Shown piece after piece: positions 7,290 through 16,255 of a DNA stretch of 64,000 nucleotides. The DNA comes from an uncultured bacterium (lineage in GTDB: Bacteria; Verrucomicrobiota; Lentisphaeria; Victivallales; UBA1829). The translations under genes and the position numbers were made by a program. How positions within the stretch are numbered: the stretch's first letter is position 1; each line of letters starts with the position of its first letter. The notes under the pieces were generated by a model. The model saw nothing but the letters and a program-made list of their open reading frames with translations. It did no database searches and was not told where the DNA came from. The stretch is taken from assembly GCA_902778895.1 (NCBI GenBank), contig CACYZF010000006.1, forward strand, positions 207,154 to 271,153, read 5' to 3'.

Positions 7290-8396
7290 ATGAACAGGGA
7301 AAAAATGATGGAATACACGCTGCGCTATCCGCCGACGCCGATCACGGACGAACAGATCGCGGCGTTCGAGGCGAAAGCGCATCTGCGGCTTCCTTCCGAC
7401 TTCAAGCGATTCCTCAAAAAATGGAACGGCGGTGATTTCGCGTGTCAGGATGAATTCCGCATTTCCGATTTCACCGATTCCCCTGACATAATGGATTTGG
7501 GCAAAGACGTTCTCGAATGGATCATTGACCACGAAGATTTCCCCGACGTCGACCCGGATTCGGTCGATGTTCTGTATTTCGGCGACGACGGCAGCGAGGG
7601 GTGGTTCTATCTGATGATCGACAAAAAGGACCCGGAGCGCTACTGGATGTTCGAGGCCAATGAGGGGGATCTGGCTATCTGCGTGGACAGCGTTTCGGCA
7701 TTTCTGGACAAGCGGCTCGTGAACGAGGATCTGGACGGCTACTATTTTGACATGAGAACGTGGAAACAGAAGCTCGCCGATTCGCTCTACGGGGAACGGC
7801 CGCGTTCCCTCGGCGGGCGGGTGATCCCGGACGATCCCTGCGGCGTGAAAGAACCCTCCGTACAGATCGCGGGGCATCTGGACGACGCACCCCCGGACGG
7901 CAGCCTCAAGAAGCTCGAAACCGGCACGCCGGCCTTTGGCGCCATTCTGCCGGGCGGCGAACTTCTCCCCATGACGCGTGTCCCGGCGGACGCCGACGGG
8001 AGCCGTCCGTTCTGGATCGGCTATTACCCGGTTACCAACGACCAGTTCGTGCCGCTGAACCGCCTCGACGACTCCATCACATCCGGAGCTGCCCCGGCCG
8101 AGGTGTCCGCGGAGGACGCCGGGCTGTTCTGCTCTATCCTGACCGACTTTTACGCGAAGAGCCTGCCGGACGGGTATGCTTTCGCGCTGCCGTCGGACGC
8201 CGAATATCAGCGGGCGCTGAAGCACGCGGAAAAGGTCGCCGAGAAGCCGAAAACCGGCATATTCAGCTCGATTCTGAAACTGTTTGTCCATCCGAATCCC
8301 GGCCCGGAACACCTGTCGAAGATTCTATTGCGCGACCTTGATTCCGGGCCGGAAAAAATGCCGTTCTACATCGTGCTGACTGCAAAACCGTCCTGA
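7290..8396 (+). CDS. SMI1/KNR4 (SUKH) domain protein with a degenerate FGE-sulfatase-like C-terminal domain
   Basis: 368 residues from the ATG at 7290, preceded by TTGGAG. Residues 10-150 form a SUKH domain: PPTPITDEQIAAFEAKAHLRLP, then FKRFLKKWNGGDF and the acidic DVLYFGDDGSEGWFYLM block. SUKH proteins are often immunity proteins of toxin systems. The C-terminal part (about residues 230-330) reads FWIGYYPVTNDQF, then AEDAGLFCSILTDFY and YAFALPSDAEYQRALKHAE. This follows the layout of formylglycine-generating-enzyme-like domains (f.ig..PVTn.qf, AlaFc.wL, yrLPTeAEWE.A), though the copper-binding cysteines are not evident. No toxin gene is adjacent. The fusion is seen; its purpose is unknown. 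Confidence 0.75.
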   Translation: MNREKMMEYTLRYPPTPITDEQIAAFEAKAHLRLPSDFKRFLKKWNGGDFACQDEFRISDFTDSPDIMDLGKDVLEWIIDHEDFPDVDPDSVDVLYFGDDGSEGWFYLMIDKKDPERYWMFEANEGDLAICVDSVSAFLDKRLVNEDLDGYYFDMRTWKQKLADSLYGERPRSLGGRVIPDDPCGVKEPSVQIAGHLDDAPPDGSLKKLETGTPAFGAILPGGELLPMTRVPADADGSRPFWIGYYPVTNDQFVPLNRLDDSITSGAAPAEVSAEDAGLFCSILTDFYAKSLPDGYAFALPSDAEYQRALKHAEKVAEKPKTGIFSSILKLFVHPNPGPEHLSKILLRDLDSGPEKMPFYIVLTAKPS

Positions 8397-8397
8397 C

Positions 8398-8850
8398 GTG
8401 AAAACCTTCCGATACATCGCCTTGCGGGAGCGCCCCGAGCTGAAACAGGCGGCGGCCGCATGGTTTCACGACAAATGGGGCGTGCCGGAGGACGCGTATC
8501 TGGCATGCATGGACGCGTATCTGAACGGGGAGACCGAATACGGCTGGTATCTGTGCCTGGACGGAGACCGGATCGTCGGCGGGATGGGCGTGATCGAAAA
8601 CGATTTCCACGAACGGAAAGACCTGTCGCCGAACGTCTGCGCGGTCTACACCGAACCGGACTGCCGCGGGCGCGGAATCGCCGGAACGCTCCTCAATTTT
8701 GCCGTGGACGATATGCGCGCGAAGGGGATTTCGCCGCTTTACCTCGTGACGGATCACGTCGGGTTTTACGAGCGGTACGGCTGGGAATTCCTGTGCATGG
8801 TCCGGTGCGAAGACAGGCCGGAGATGTCGCGGATGTATATTCACCGCTGA
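8398..8850 (+). CDS. GNAT-family N-acetyltransferase
   Basis: 150 residues, starting with GTG one base after the previous stop. The acetyl-CoA-binding motif A is clear: VYTEPDCRGRGIAGTLLNFAV with the RGRGIAG pyrophosphate loop, followed by LYLVTDHVGFYERYGWEFL (motif B). The acceptor substrate is not predictable. Close coupling to the SUKH/FGE-like gene suggests one transcript. Confidence 0.88.
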   Translation: MKTFRYIALRERPELKQAAAAWFHDKWGVPEDAYLACMDAYLNGETEYGWYLCLDGDRIVGGMGVIENDFHERKDLSPNVCAVYTEPDCRGRGIAGTLLNFAVDDMRAKGISPLYLVTDHVGFYERYGWEFLCMVRCEDRPEMSRMYIHR

Positions 8851-8896
8851 GGCCTTCCGTTCTCGCACAAAAAAACGTGTTTTTTCCGTCCGCAGC

Positions 8897-8925
8897 TTGT
8901 TTTCGCGCGCGAGGGGGATTATATT
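8897..8925 (+). promoter_or_regulatory. promoter for the TPM-domain gene
   Basis: TTGTTT (8897-8902), 17-base spacer, TATATT (8920-8925), giving a predicted leader of roughly 95 bases. Confidence 0.6.
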
Positions 8926-9026
8926 AGAGAATGCGGTCGGATATTCGATCTTTTTTTCGTCCATCCGCCGGAATAACCTCACTGTTTCCAGAATAATCCA
9001 ACCATATCCAATCTGCGCAGAATACC

Positions 9027-11027
9027 ATGGCTACCAAAACGACACCCGAACCCTCCGCCCCTGCAAAAAAAGCAATCGACCCCGTAGAGAAATACGAGGC
9101 TATCTTCGCCTCTCCGCCGAAACCGGGCGTGCGCCTACCGCGCATGGGCTGCCTCATGTGCGGCATCCTCCTCCTGCTCCTCGCCGGAGCGCTCGCGACG
9201 GGGTATTATCATTCCGTGGGCGAGGTCGCGACGACATTCGAGATCCCGGAGGGGGCCGTCACGATCTCCGACCCGGAAGGTGTTCTGGTTGAGGAGGACC
9301 AGACGAAGCTCGAATCGCTCGCGGGCGAGATCGCGAAGGTGGCCGACTGCGGCGTGGCGCTGATGTTCATCGACGAACGGTTCGCCGAGCCGAAAGACGT
9401 CTTCGAGCAGATCGCGGCGGACTGGGAGACCGCGAAGGGCGTGCTGTTCGTGCAGGACGTCCGCGGCACGTCGGCCCGGCTGGGCCTGATCGGCGACGGC
9501 TGGCGTCTGGCGGACTGGGACTATGACGCGGTCGACAAGGAAGCCGCCCAATATAAGACCCACGAACGCGGCGCGTGTGCGATCGCGCTGCTCGAACGCC
9601 TGAAACACTCGATCCTGACCGCGGCGAAGGTCCCCGCCGGGACGGAAGCTGCCGCACAGAACGCGCAGCAGGCGGGCACGGCTCCGGCGAAGAACCTCGC
9701 CAACCTGACCGACGAAGAGATCGAAAAGCAGATGGAGGCGGAGGAGAAGGCGGCGGCCGCCGAGCTCGACGCCGAATTCGAAGACGAGGATCCCGAAGAC
9801 GTATCCGTCGGAATGCTGGCGTATGCCGAAAAGAACAAGGATAAGAAACCGACCGGCATCCTGTATTCGGACGTCACGAGCCGCGGCGGCGAAGGCTCCG
9901 CGCGGAACTACGCGCTCACCTTCCTGGGGATCTGCGTCGCTATCGCATTCGTCTCGCTCAAAACCGGGAAGAGCCAGCGCAAGAGAGACCTGTCCAATGG
10001 CCCGAAAACAATCAAAGATTTCAAAAAGAAACGCGAGTCCAACAAGGCGCTGAAGCTGGTCGACATCAACGAATTCGACGGCAAAGGCATCCTTCGCAAC
10101 AAATTCCTGCGCGCCATCGCCGTCGTGCTCGGAATCCTCTTCGGAATCGGGTTCGTGTCGTCGACGCTGACGGAGCCCGTGGAAAAGGACGTCCCGCGCG
10201 CCGAAAACAGCCTGATCCCCGCCGCGCCGCTCGACGACTGGCGGATCGTCGACCAGGCCGAGGTGTTCGGCGAGGACGGCACGGCGAAGCTCGCCGCGGC
10301 CATCCGGCATCTGGAAGCGCAGACGGGCGGCGAGATGATGGTGCTGACGGTTCCGACCATCGGCTTGTCCTCCATTGAGGATTTCGGGCTTGAGACCGCC
10401 TCGAAGTGGAAGATCGGCAAGGCCGGCGTGGACAACGGCGCGCTGCTGGTGCTGGCGATCAACGACCACCGTTCGCGCCTGGAGATCGGCTATGGCTGGG
10501 AAGGGCCCGTGAACGATGGTCGTGCAGGCGATCTGCTCCGCGAGATCGTGCCGGAACTCCGCGCCGAGAAGTACGCCGAGGCCGCGATCAAGGTCGTGCA
10601 GGGCATCGAGTTCTATGTGACGGGCGTCCGTCCGGACGGCGTGACCGTGGAGCCCGGCCAGCCGGCCGCGAAGACCGCCTACGTGCCGGAGGTGCGCGAT
10701 TATCCGAAGCTCGCTTATGCTGCGCCGGAACACGATCCGCGCATCCTGAATCCGATGGATTCCATGTGGGGAGCGGTCGGCGTTTTCGGCTGCCTGATCG
10801 CCATCCTGCTGGCCTACTGGGGCCGCATCGTCGGGACATCCGTGCCGCGTCTGGTCATCGTCGACCCGACCGTGGTCCACTACACCTCCAGTTCCGGTAG
10901 CTCGTCCGGCTCGTCCCGTTCGTCGTCCCGTTCGTCGTCGCGCTCGTATTCCAGCCATTCCAGCTCGCACCGTTCGGGCGGCGGGGGCGGCTCCTTCGGC
11001 GGAGGCGGCGCGTCCGGCCGCTGGTAA
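9027..11027 (+). CDS. TPM-domain membrane protein with Ser/Gly-rich tail
   Basis: 666 residues. Four hydrophobic segments are visible, near residues 35-58, 290-310, 360-385 and 575-597. A first, divergent TPM-like domain (about 70-200) follows TM1; a clear TPM domain (about 400-530) reads VDQAEVFGEDGTAKLAAAI, GVDNGALLVLAINDHRSRLEIGYG and the PELRAEKYAEAAI helix. The protein ends in a long Ser/Arg run and GGGGGSFGGGGASGRW, the standard tail of the TPM/YgcG family. Family members are envelope proteins, some with phosphatase activity or roles in photosystem or respiratory repair. Two TPM domains in one chain is unusual. Monocistronic, with its own terminator. Confidence 0.82.
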   Translation: MATKTTPEPSAPAKKAIDPVEKYEAIFASPPKPGVRLPRMGCLMCGILLLLLAGALATGYYHSVGEVATTFEIPEGAVTISDPEGVLVEEDQTKLESLAGEIAKVADCGVALMFIDERFAEPKDVFEQIAADWETAKGVLFVQDVRGTSARLGLIGDGWRLADWDYDAVDKEAAQYKTHERGACAIALLERLKHSILTAAKVPAGTEAAAQNAQQAGTAPAKNLANLTDEEIEKQMEAEEKAAAAELDAEFEDEDPEDVSVGMLAYAEKNKDKKPTGILYSDVTSRGGEGSARNYALTFLGICVAIAFVSLKTGKSQRKRDLSNGPKTIKDFKKKRESNKALKLVDINEFDGKGILRNKFLRAIAVVLGILFGIGFVSSTLTEPVEKDVPRAENSLIPAAPLDDWRIVDQAEVFGEDGTAKLAAAIRHLEAQTGGEMMVLTVPTIGLSSIEDFGLETASKWKIGKAGVDNGALLVLAINDHRSRLEIGYGWEGPVNDGRAGDLLREIVPELRAEKYAEAAIKVVQGIEFYVTGVRPDGVTVEPGQPAAKTAYVPEVRDYPKLAYAAPEHDPRILNPMDSMWGAVGVFGCLIAILLAYWGRIVGTSVPRLVIVDPTVVHYTSSSGSSSGSSRSSSRSSSRSYSSHSSSHRSGGGGGSFGGGGASGRW

Positions 11028-11189
11028 GTTCAAAAGACACAATGTTGCGGATGGCTGTTCCCCACAACGGGCGTCCGCAATTCGGAAAACGTTCGTTCTC
11101 TCCGGGATGCGGCGGGCGTTTTGTATGTGCGCATTGCCGCACAGAGGACTTGTATTCCGTGCTCTCGCGTAGCAGAACACTGCCGCAGT

Positions 11190-11209
11190 GGAGGACTTGT
11201 CCTCCTTTT
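11190..11209 (+). terminator. intrinsic terminator after the TPM gene
   Basis: Perfect seven-base stem GGAGGAC / GTCCTCC with a two-base nominal loop (opens to four) followed by TTTT. The roughly 160 bases between the TPM stop and this site hold no gene. Confidence 0.6.
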
Positions 11210-11232
11210 CTGAAAAAAAGATCGTTCCGCAT

Positions 11233-11261
11233 TTGCTTTTTCGCACGGGACGGGGTATGTT
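11233..11261 (+). promoter_or_regulatory. promoter for the lipocalin gene
   Basis: TTGCTT (11233-11238), 17-base spacer, TATGTT (11256-11261), about 75 bases before the ATG. Confidence 0.6.
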
Positions 11262-11337
11262 ATAGCGAGGGCAGGGGGGAACAGCGTCCGACCGGACGCG
11301 GCTGCCGAACCACCAACCAGAATGAGGGAATATGACT

Positions 11338-11868
11338 ATGAAACGTTTTCTGATCACGGGGATCATCTCGTCGGTCGCGGCGGTGCTGACCGGATGCGAG
11401 ACGACGTCGGACATCGCGGCGGTGCGGAATTTCGAACCGGAGCGCTACATGGGCACGTGGTACGAGATCGCGCGCCTGCCGCAGTATTTCGAACGCGACC
11501 TGGACGAGGTGAAGGCGCAGTACACGCTGAACGACGACGGCACGGTCAAGGTCGTGAACAGCGGCGTGAAAAACGGCAAACCGACGTCCATCACGGGGAG
11601 AGCCAAGCTCAAACACCCGGACGCGAATCCGCAGACCGGCGAACTGCGCGTGTCGTTTTTCTGGCCGTTCTACTCCGACTACCGTGTGATCGAGCTTGCG
11701 CCGGATTACAGCTACGCGGTCGTGACAGCCGGAAGCCGGGATTATCTGTGGGTGCTCGCCCGCAATCCGACGATGCTGAAGGAGCAGCTCGACGGCATCC
11801 TGGAGCGCGCGCAAGCGCTCGGATTCGTGCTGGACGAACTGGAATACCCGACTCCGGTCAAACCGTAA
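11338..11868 (+). CDS. blc: outer-membrane lipocalin lipoprotein (Blc-like)
   Basis: 176 residues. The N-terminus MKRFLITGIISSVAAVLTGC is a lipoprotein signal peptide ending in a lipobox cysteine. The lipocalin motif follows at once: PERYMGTWYEIARLPQYFERDL, with the invariant GTWYEIAR, then YSDYRVIELAPDYSYAVVT and the final DYLWVLARNP. Bacterial Blc proteins bind lysophospholipids at the outer membrane under envelope stress. Two ATGs six bases apart are possible; the second (11338) is correctly spaced from GAGGGA, the first is only two bases from it. Confidence 0.93.
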   Translation: MKRFLITGIISSVAAVLTGCETTSDIAAVRNFEPERYMGTWYEIARLPQYFERDLDEVKAQYTLNDDGTVKVVNSGVKNGKPTSITGRAKLKHPDANPQTGELRVSFFWPFYSDYRVIELAPDYSYAVVTAGSRDYLWVLARNPTMLKEQLDGILERAQALGFVLDELEYPTPVKP

Positions 11869-11928
11869 AAGACGATTCGTTTTACCTTCCGATACCATTC
11901 AATCAACCACGAAAGGAATCCCCCCGAA

Positions 11929-12279
11929 ATGACGAAACAGGAACTCATCGAAACCGCAAAAGCCATGATCGCGGCGCCGTCGTGCTGCCAGGACCTCAAG
12001 ACCGCCGCGCAGGCATGGATCGACGCCGTCGGGACCGCCGGAGAAAAGGCCGCCGCGGACGTCCTGCTGGCCGAACTGAAGGAAGACGTCTGCACGATCG
12101 ACCAGGTGATCCCGTTCTTCGAGTCGCCTCGCGCCGTGCAGTATTTCGGTGAAGCGAAGGCGAAAGAACTCGCCGCGCTGGCGCACAAGGTGAAAGCGGA
12201 CGGCGGAAAATGGTGCTTCTGCGAAGCCTGCGCCGCCGGATCGAAACTGCTGGAAAATGCGGAGGCGTTCGCCTGCTGA
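11929..12279 (+). CDS. small conserved Cys-containing protein of unknown function
   Basis: 116 residues with Cys pairs at both ends: APSCCQDLKTAAQAW near residue 17 and WCFCEACAAGSKLLEN near residue 96. The rest is Ala/Lys/Glu-rich and helical. Similar short proteins occur in anaerobes and are sometimes labelled Hsp90-like by databases without evidence; I do not adopt that. The cysteine spacing (CX2C after a CC) suggests a metal site or redox role. It follows the lipocalin by 60 bases and may share its transcript. Confidence 0.7.
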   Translation: MTKQELIETAKAMIAAPSCCQDLKTAAQAWIDAVGTAGEKAAADVLLAELKEDVCTIDQVIPFFESPRAVQYFGEAKAKELAALAHKVKADGGKWCFCEACAAGSKLLENAEAFAC

Positions 12280-12317
12280 CAAGCTCGAAATATACGAACA
12301 TTTATCAGTGTTTTTTT

Positions 12318-12351
12318 CAGGGGAAACGGGCCGTGCCGTCCCCTGTTTTTT
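12318..12351 (+). terminator. intrinsic terminator after the small Cys protein
   Basis: CAGGGGA / TCCCCTG, seven paired bases, followed by six T residues. Confidence 0.8.
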
Positions 12352-12360
12352 GTGTAGACA

Positions 12361-12405
12361 CAAAAAAGCACACCCGGTTTGGTTTTCCGGATGTGCTCTT
12401 TTTTT
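12361..12405. terminator. bidirectional terminator between convergent genes
   Basis: Eleven-base stem with one mismatch (AGCACACCCGG at 12367 and CCGGATGTGCT ending 12397). It has six A residues before and seven T residues after, so it can stop transcription from both sides, including the SGNH gene. Confidence 0.8.
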
Positions 12406-12441
12406 GTCCGATTGAGGAGCGAATCGTTCCGGTATCGGAGG

Positions 12442-13215
12442 TTATTTGCAGTATTTTTCGAGGTAGGGACGGATGGCGTCTGCCCAGATCCGATAGCCTT
12501 TTTCGGTCGGATGCAGGAAGTCGGCCATGATGTCGCGTTCGAGGATGCCGGTCGGGGTCAGGAACTTCGGACCGAGGTCTTCGTAGAAGACGGTCTTGTT
12601 GTCGGCGAAGTCCTTGATGATCTCGTTCGTTGCGGCGATCTTCGGACGGTTCTGGTCGTTGGGCGTGTTGCCTGCCGGGAAGATGCCGAGGAGCAGGATT
12701 TTTGCGTTCGGGGCCTTTTCCTGGATCGCTTTGACGCAGAGGCGGATGCCTTCGGCGGTGGCGACGGGGCCGCCCTGGTTCCAGCCGAAGTTGTTCACGC
12801 CGATCAGGAGCATGACGAGCTGCGGGTCGATCTTGGAAAAGATGTCGGTCTTCTCGATCACGTACAGGCAGTTCTGGGTGCGGTCGCCGGCGAAACCGAG
12901 GTCAAGCGGATGATACTTTCCAAACTCGGCGTCCATGACGCTCTTTCCGGCCTGTTCCCAGAAGTGGGTGATGGAGTCGCCGACCATGACGAACTTGATG
13001 TCCTTGCCTTCGCGTTCGGCCTGTTGGGTCTTTTCCTGGATGCGCTGGATGTAGTTCCGGCTGAGTTCGGGCGTGGTCACGCGAGTGTAGCCGTAATCCT
13101 GTTCGGCGCCGGGCACGGGCGTGTTCAGCGTGGAGACGGTTTCGGGTTCGGTGGCGCAGGACGCGAGAAGCAGTGCGGCGGCCACGGCAGCGAAGAATGA
13201 GAGAATGTGTTTCAT
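12442..13215 (-). CDS. SGNH/GDSL-family hydrolase lipoprotein, copy 1
   Basis: 257 residues. Signal peptide with lipobox (ALLLASC, Cys20). SGNH blocks: I with FVMVGDSITHFWE (catalytic Ser), II with DLGFAGDRTQN (oxyanion Gly), III with LLIGVNNFGWN (Asn), V with DFLHPTEKGYRIWADAI (Asp and His). Related platelet-activating-factor acetylhydrolase-like SGNH esterases deacylate sugars or lipids. About 60% similar by eye to the next gene, with the same length and signal type, so this is a tandem duplication. Secreted lipoprotein anchored in the envelope. Confidence 0.92.
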   Translation of the reverse strand: MKHILSFFAAVAAALLLASCATEPETVSTLNTPVPGAEQDYGYTRVTTPELSRNYIQRIQEKTQQAEREGKDIKFVMVGDSITHFWEQAGKSVMDAEFGKYHPLDLGFAGDRTQNCLYVIEKTDIFSKIDPQLVMLLIGVNNFGWNQGGPVATAEGIRLCVKAIQEKAPNAKILLLGIFPAGNTPNDQNRPKIAATNEIIKDFADNKTVFYEDLGPKFLTPTGILERDIMADFLHPTEKGYRIWADAIRPYLEKYCK

Positions 13216-13230
13216 AGGATGGAGCCTTGT

Positions 13231-13255
13231 AAAAAATAGGACCTACAGGTCCTAT
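13231..13255 (-). terminator. terminator between the two SGNH genes
   Basis: On the minus strand a perfect nine-base stem ATAGGACCT / AGGTCCTAT is followed by TTTTT, directly downstream of the second copy. A further GTCCTATTT on the plus side offers an alternative pairing. Confidence 0.75.
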
Positions 13256-13300
13256 AAGTCCTATTTCTTTTGTGTGAAGTTGAGTGTGATCGAGGAAAAA

Positions 13301-14083
13301 TCACTTGATGTACTGGTCGGCGAACGACTTGATGGATTCGGCCCAGATCTGATAGCCTTTTTCCGCCGGGTGGAGACGGTCGAAGCCCATCACGCCCTGA
13401 ATGAGGTTGCCGTTTTCATCGGTGAACTTCGGGGTGAGGTCTTCGTAGAAGACGGTCTTGTTGTCGGCGAAGTCCTTGATGATCTCGTTGGTAGCGGCGC
13501 ACTTGTCTCCGAGGCCGTCGCCGCGCGGGAAGATGCCGTAGAGCAGGATCTTGGCGTTCGGGGCTTTTTCCTTGAGGGCGAGGACACAGAGACGGATGGC
13601 CTCGGCGGTCGCGACGGGCTCGGCCTCATGCATGCCGAAGTTGTTCGTGCCGATCATGAGCGTGACGACCTTCGGGTCGATGAGCTCGAAGATGCCCGTG
13701 TTCTTGATCACATGGAGGATGTTTTCGGTACGGTCGCCGGAGAATCCGAGGTTCAGCGGGGTGTACTTCGAGAGTTCCTTCTGATAGACGCCCTGTCCGC
13801 CGCCGCCGAAGAATCCGCCTTCCCAGAAGTGGGTGATGGAGTCGCCGACCAAGACGAGCTGGATGTTCTTGCCTTCGGTCTGCGCCTGATTCTTCTTCTC
13901 CGCGATGCGCTGGACGAAGTTCTGGCTCAGAGCGGGCGTGGTGACCTTCGCATATCCGGGGTCCTGATCCGCGCCGGGCACGGGTTCGTTGAGCTTGGAG
14001 TTGCAGGCATCGCCGGAGGATGCGCAGGCGGCGAGAACGGCAAGCACGGCCGCCGCGACGAACGAGGAAAGAATGCGTTTCAT
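13301..14083 (-). CDS. SGNH/GDSL-family hydrolase lipoprotein, copy 2
   Basis: 260 residues from the ATG that begins MKRILSSFVAAAV; the open frame extends further but lacks a signal peptide there. Lipobox VLAAC, then VLVGDSITHFWEGG, NLGFSGDRTEN, LMIGTNNFGMH and DRLHPAEKGYQIWAESI supply the catalytic Ser, oxyanion Gly, Asn and Asp/His. It carries a Gly-rich insert (GGFFGGGGQGVY) after block I that copy 1 lacks. Its own promoter and terminator make it a separate transcript. Probable sugar-ester or lipid-ester hydrolase. Confidence 0.92.
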   Translation of the reverse strand: MKRILSSFVAAAVLAVLAACASSGDACNSKLNEPVPGADQDPGYAKVTTPALSQNFVQRIAEKKNQAQTEGKNIQLVLVGDSITHFWEGGFFGGGGQGVYQKELSKYTPLNLGFSGDRTENILHVIKNTGIFELIDPKVVTLMIGTNNFGMHEAEPVATAEAIRLCVLALKEKAPNAKILLYGIFPRGDGLGDKCAATNEIIKDFADNKTVFYEDLTPKFTDENGNLIQGVMGFDRLHPAEKGYQIWAESIKSFADQYIK

Positions 14084-14156
14084 AGTGATTCGATTCCTGT
14101 TGGTTGATTGGTTGAAAGGTTGAAAATAGTTTGGTACTATCAACAATTCTTCTGTA

Positions 14157-14184
14157 AATATAGCGCGCATGGTGCGGAAATCAA
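14157..14184 (-). promoter_or_regulatory. promoter for SGNH copy 2
   Basis: Minus strand TTGATT (14184-14179), 16-base spacer, TATATT (14162-14157). Between it and the gene lies a run of three near-identical GGTTGAnn units (14102-14125, plus strand), purpose unknown. Confidence 0.6.
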
Positions 14185-14257
14185 TCCCGTCCGTCTCTTT
14201 TTTTCGTGTTTTGTTCGTGAATCTCTAAAACAGTTTCGATCCGGCGTGATTTGAGGC

Positions 14258-14294
14258 AAAAAAAACAGGCGGCGTCGGTTTTGCCGATGCCGCC
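14258..14294 (-). terminator. terminator of the trp operon
   Basis: Minus strand stem GGCGGCATCGG / CCGACGCCGCC (eleven bases, one mismatch) with a CAAAA loop and eight T residues, 29 bases after trpA. Confidence 0.9.
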
Positions 14295-14322
14295 CGTAGA
14301 GGGGATGTAGTTGAAAAGGCTG

Positions 14323-15087
14323 TTATTTGATCGCGTCGGCGAGCATGCGCACGAAATCTCCGGCTTCCTTCACGCCGGAGGCCAGGGCCTTTACGAAGCC
14401 GGACCCGGAGATCACGCCGTCGGCGTATTTGGCCGCCTCGGCGGCGGTTTCCGCGTCCGCGATGCCGAACCCGGAGGCCACGGGGAGCGAGGTCAGGCTC
14501 TTCACCTGTTCCATAAGCCGCGGATAATCGGCGGGGAGGCCGTGACGCGCCCCGGTCACGCCCGCGACGTTGATGTAATACACGAATCCGGTCATGCCGT
14601 CCACGATCGTGCGGATGCGTTCGGGCGGGGTCAGCGGCGACACCAGCGGGATCATGTGCAGGCCGTTCGCGCGGCACGGGCCGAGCAGTTCGTCGCGTTC
14701 CTCCAGCGGCAGGTCGACCGGGAGGATGCCGTCGACGCCGATGCGCGCGAGCTCGGCGCAGAGCGCGTCGTATCCGTAGTGAAGCATCGGGTTCATGTAG
14801 CTGAAGAGGATGATGCCGACGCGCGGATATTTCGCGCGGATGCGGCCTGCGAGCGCGAGCACGTTGCTGATGCTGTAGCCGCGTTCGGCGGTCTGCTGGG
14901 ATGCGGCGGCGATGACCGGGCCGTCCGCCATCGGGTCGGAGAACGGCACGCCGAGTTCGATGATGTCCGCGCCGTTTTCAATGGCTGCGGCGATGCCATC
15001 CTCGCTTCGGTCGGGGTCGGGATATCCGGCGGTCGTGAACACGACGAGCGGTTTTTTCGATGCGAAAATATCAGAGATTCTGTCCAT
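14323..15087 (-). CDS. trpA: tryptophan synthase alpha chain
   Basis: 254 residues. Cleaves indole-3-glycerol phosphate to indole and glyceraldehyde 3-phosphate. [12 protein letters not shown], then [20 protein letters not shown] with catalytic Glu and Asp, and the phosphate-binding SGSGFVKAL near the end. Last gene of the operon, overlapping trpB by 17 bases so the two subunits are made together. Confidence 0.97.
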   Translation of the reverse strand: MDRISDIFASKKPLVVFTTAGYPDPDRSEDGIAAAIENGADIIELGVPFSDPMADGPVIAAASQQTAERGYSISNVLALAGRIRAKYPRVGIILFSYMNPMLHYGYDALCAELARIGVDGILPVDLPLEERDELLGPCRANGLHMIPLVSPLTPPERIRTIVDGMTGFVYYINVAGVTGARHGLPADYPRLMEQVKSLTSLPVASGFGIADAETAAEAAKYADGVISGSGFVKALASGVKEAGDFVRMLADAIK

Positions 15088-16255
15088 GATTCACCTTGTA
15101 CTGTTTGATGTTGTCCATGTCTTTGTCGCCTCGGCCGGAGAGGTTGACGACGATGATTCCGTCCGGGCCGAGCGCGGGCGCGTCCTTCACCGCCTGCGCC
15201 ACGGCGTGCGAGCTTTCGAGCGCGGGGATGATGCCCTCCAGACGGCAGAGCATGTCGAACGCCGCCACGGCTTCTTCGTCAGTCACCACGGTGTAGTTCG
15301 CGCGTTTCGTGTCCGCGAGGAAGCAGTGTTCCGGGCCGACGCCGGAATAGTCCAGCCCGGCGGAAACCGAGTGCGTGTCCAGCATCTGGCCGTTTTTGTC
15401 CTGCAGGAAGTACGCCTTCATGCCGTGCAGGATGCCCACGCGGCCGCCGTTGATGCTCGCCGCGTGCATGCCGGATTCGATGCCGAGTCCGCCGGCCTCC
15501 GCGCCGACCAGCCGCACGCCCGGATCATCGAGGAATCCGGCGAACATGCCGATGGCGTTGCTTCCGCCGCCGACGCAGGCGACGACCTCGTCGGGGAGCC
15601 GTCCGAGGCGGTCGAGGCACTGGCGGCGCGTTTCCTTGCCGATGACGGACTGGAAATCCTTCACGATCATGGGGTAGGGGTAGGGGCCGGCGGCCGTGCC
15701 GATCAGGTAGAACGTCTCCTTGCTGGTGGCGGTCCATTCGCGGAGGGCGGCGTTCATGGCGTCTTTCAGCGTGCGCGATCCTTCCTTGATGGAACGCACC
15801 TTCGCGCCGAGCGCATGCATGCGGTCCACGTTCGGAGCCTGGCGCGCCACGTCGACCTCGCCCATGAAGACCTCGCACTCCATGCCGAAGAGCGCGGCGA
15901 CGGTGGCCGTGGCGACGCCGTGCATCCCGGCTCCGGTCTCCGCGATCAGGCGCTTCTTGCCCATGCGGCGGGCGAGCAGGGCCTGCCCGATGGTGTTGTT
16001 GACCTTGTGCGCGCCGGTATGGTTCAGATCCTCGCGTTTGAGGTAGATGCGCGCGCCGCCGCAATGCTCCGTGAGGCGTTTCGCGAAATACAGCGGAGAT
16101 TCGCGTCCGACGTAGTTTTCGAGCAGGTCGTCGAGTTCCGCCTGAAACGAGGGATCCTGTTTGGCGTCGAAATAGGCTTTCTCCAGTTCGCGGAGCGCCC
16201 CGGTCAGAGTCTCGGCGACGTACTGGCCGCCGTAGATGCCGTAGTGTGTGTTCAT
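15071..16255 (-). CDS. trpB: tryptophan synthase beta chain
   Basis: 394 residues. PLP-dependent condensation of indole with serine. [17 protein letters not shown] contains the PLP Lys, [15 protein letters not shown] the catalytic Glu, and [12 protein letters not shown] the phosphate cradle. [13 protein letters not shown] matches the COMM/C-terminal region of TrpB1. The ATG overlaps the trpF stop by four bases. Confidence 0.97.
   Translation of the reverse strand: MNTHYGIYGGQYVAETLTGALRELEKAYFDAKQDPSFQAELDDLLENYVGRESPLYFAKRLTEHCGGARIYLKREDLNHTGAHKVNNTIGQALLARRMGKKRLIAETGAGMHGVATATVAALFGMECEVFMGEVDVARQAPNVDRMHALGAKVRSIKEGSRTLKDAMNAALREWTATSKETFYLIGTAAGPYPYPMIVKDFQSVIGKETRRQCLDRLGRLPDEVVACVGGGSNAIGMFAGFLDDPGVRLVGAEAGGLGIESGMHAASINGGRVGILHGMKAYFLQDKNGQMLDTHSVSAGLDYSGVGPEHCFLADTKRANYTVVTDEEAVAAFDMLCRLEGIIPALESSHAVAQAVKDAPALGPDGIIVVNLSGRGDKDMDNIKQYKVNHGQNL

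Noticed and set aside
9135..11414. A 759-codon minus-strand frame opposite the TPM gene
   Set aside because: Arg/His-rich shadow of a high-GC gene. The plus strand has a promoter, recognisable domain and terminator.
11929..12279. Calling the small Cys protein an Hsp90-type chaperone
   Set aside because: It is 116 residues with no GHKL ATPase motif; only database naming habit would support that label.
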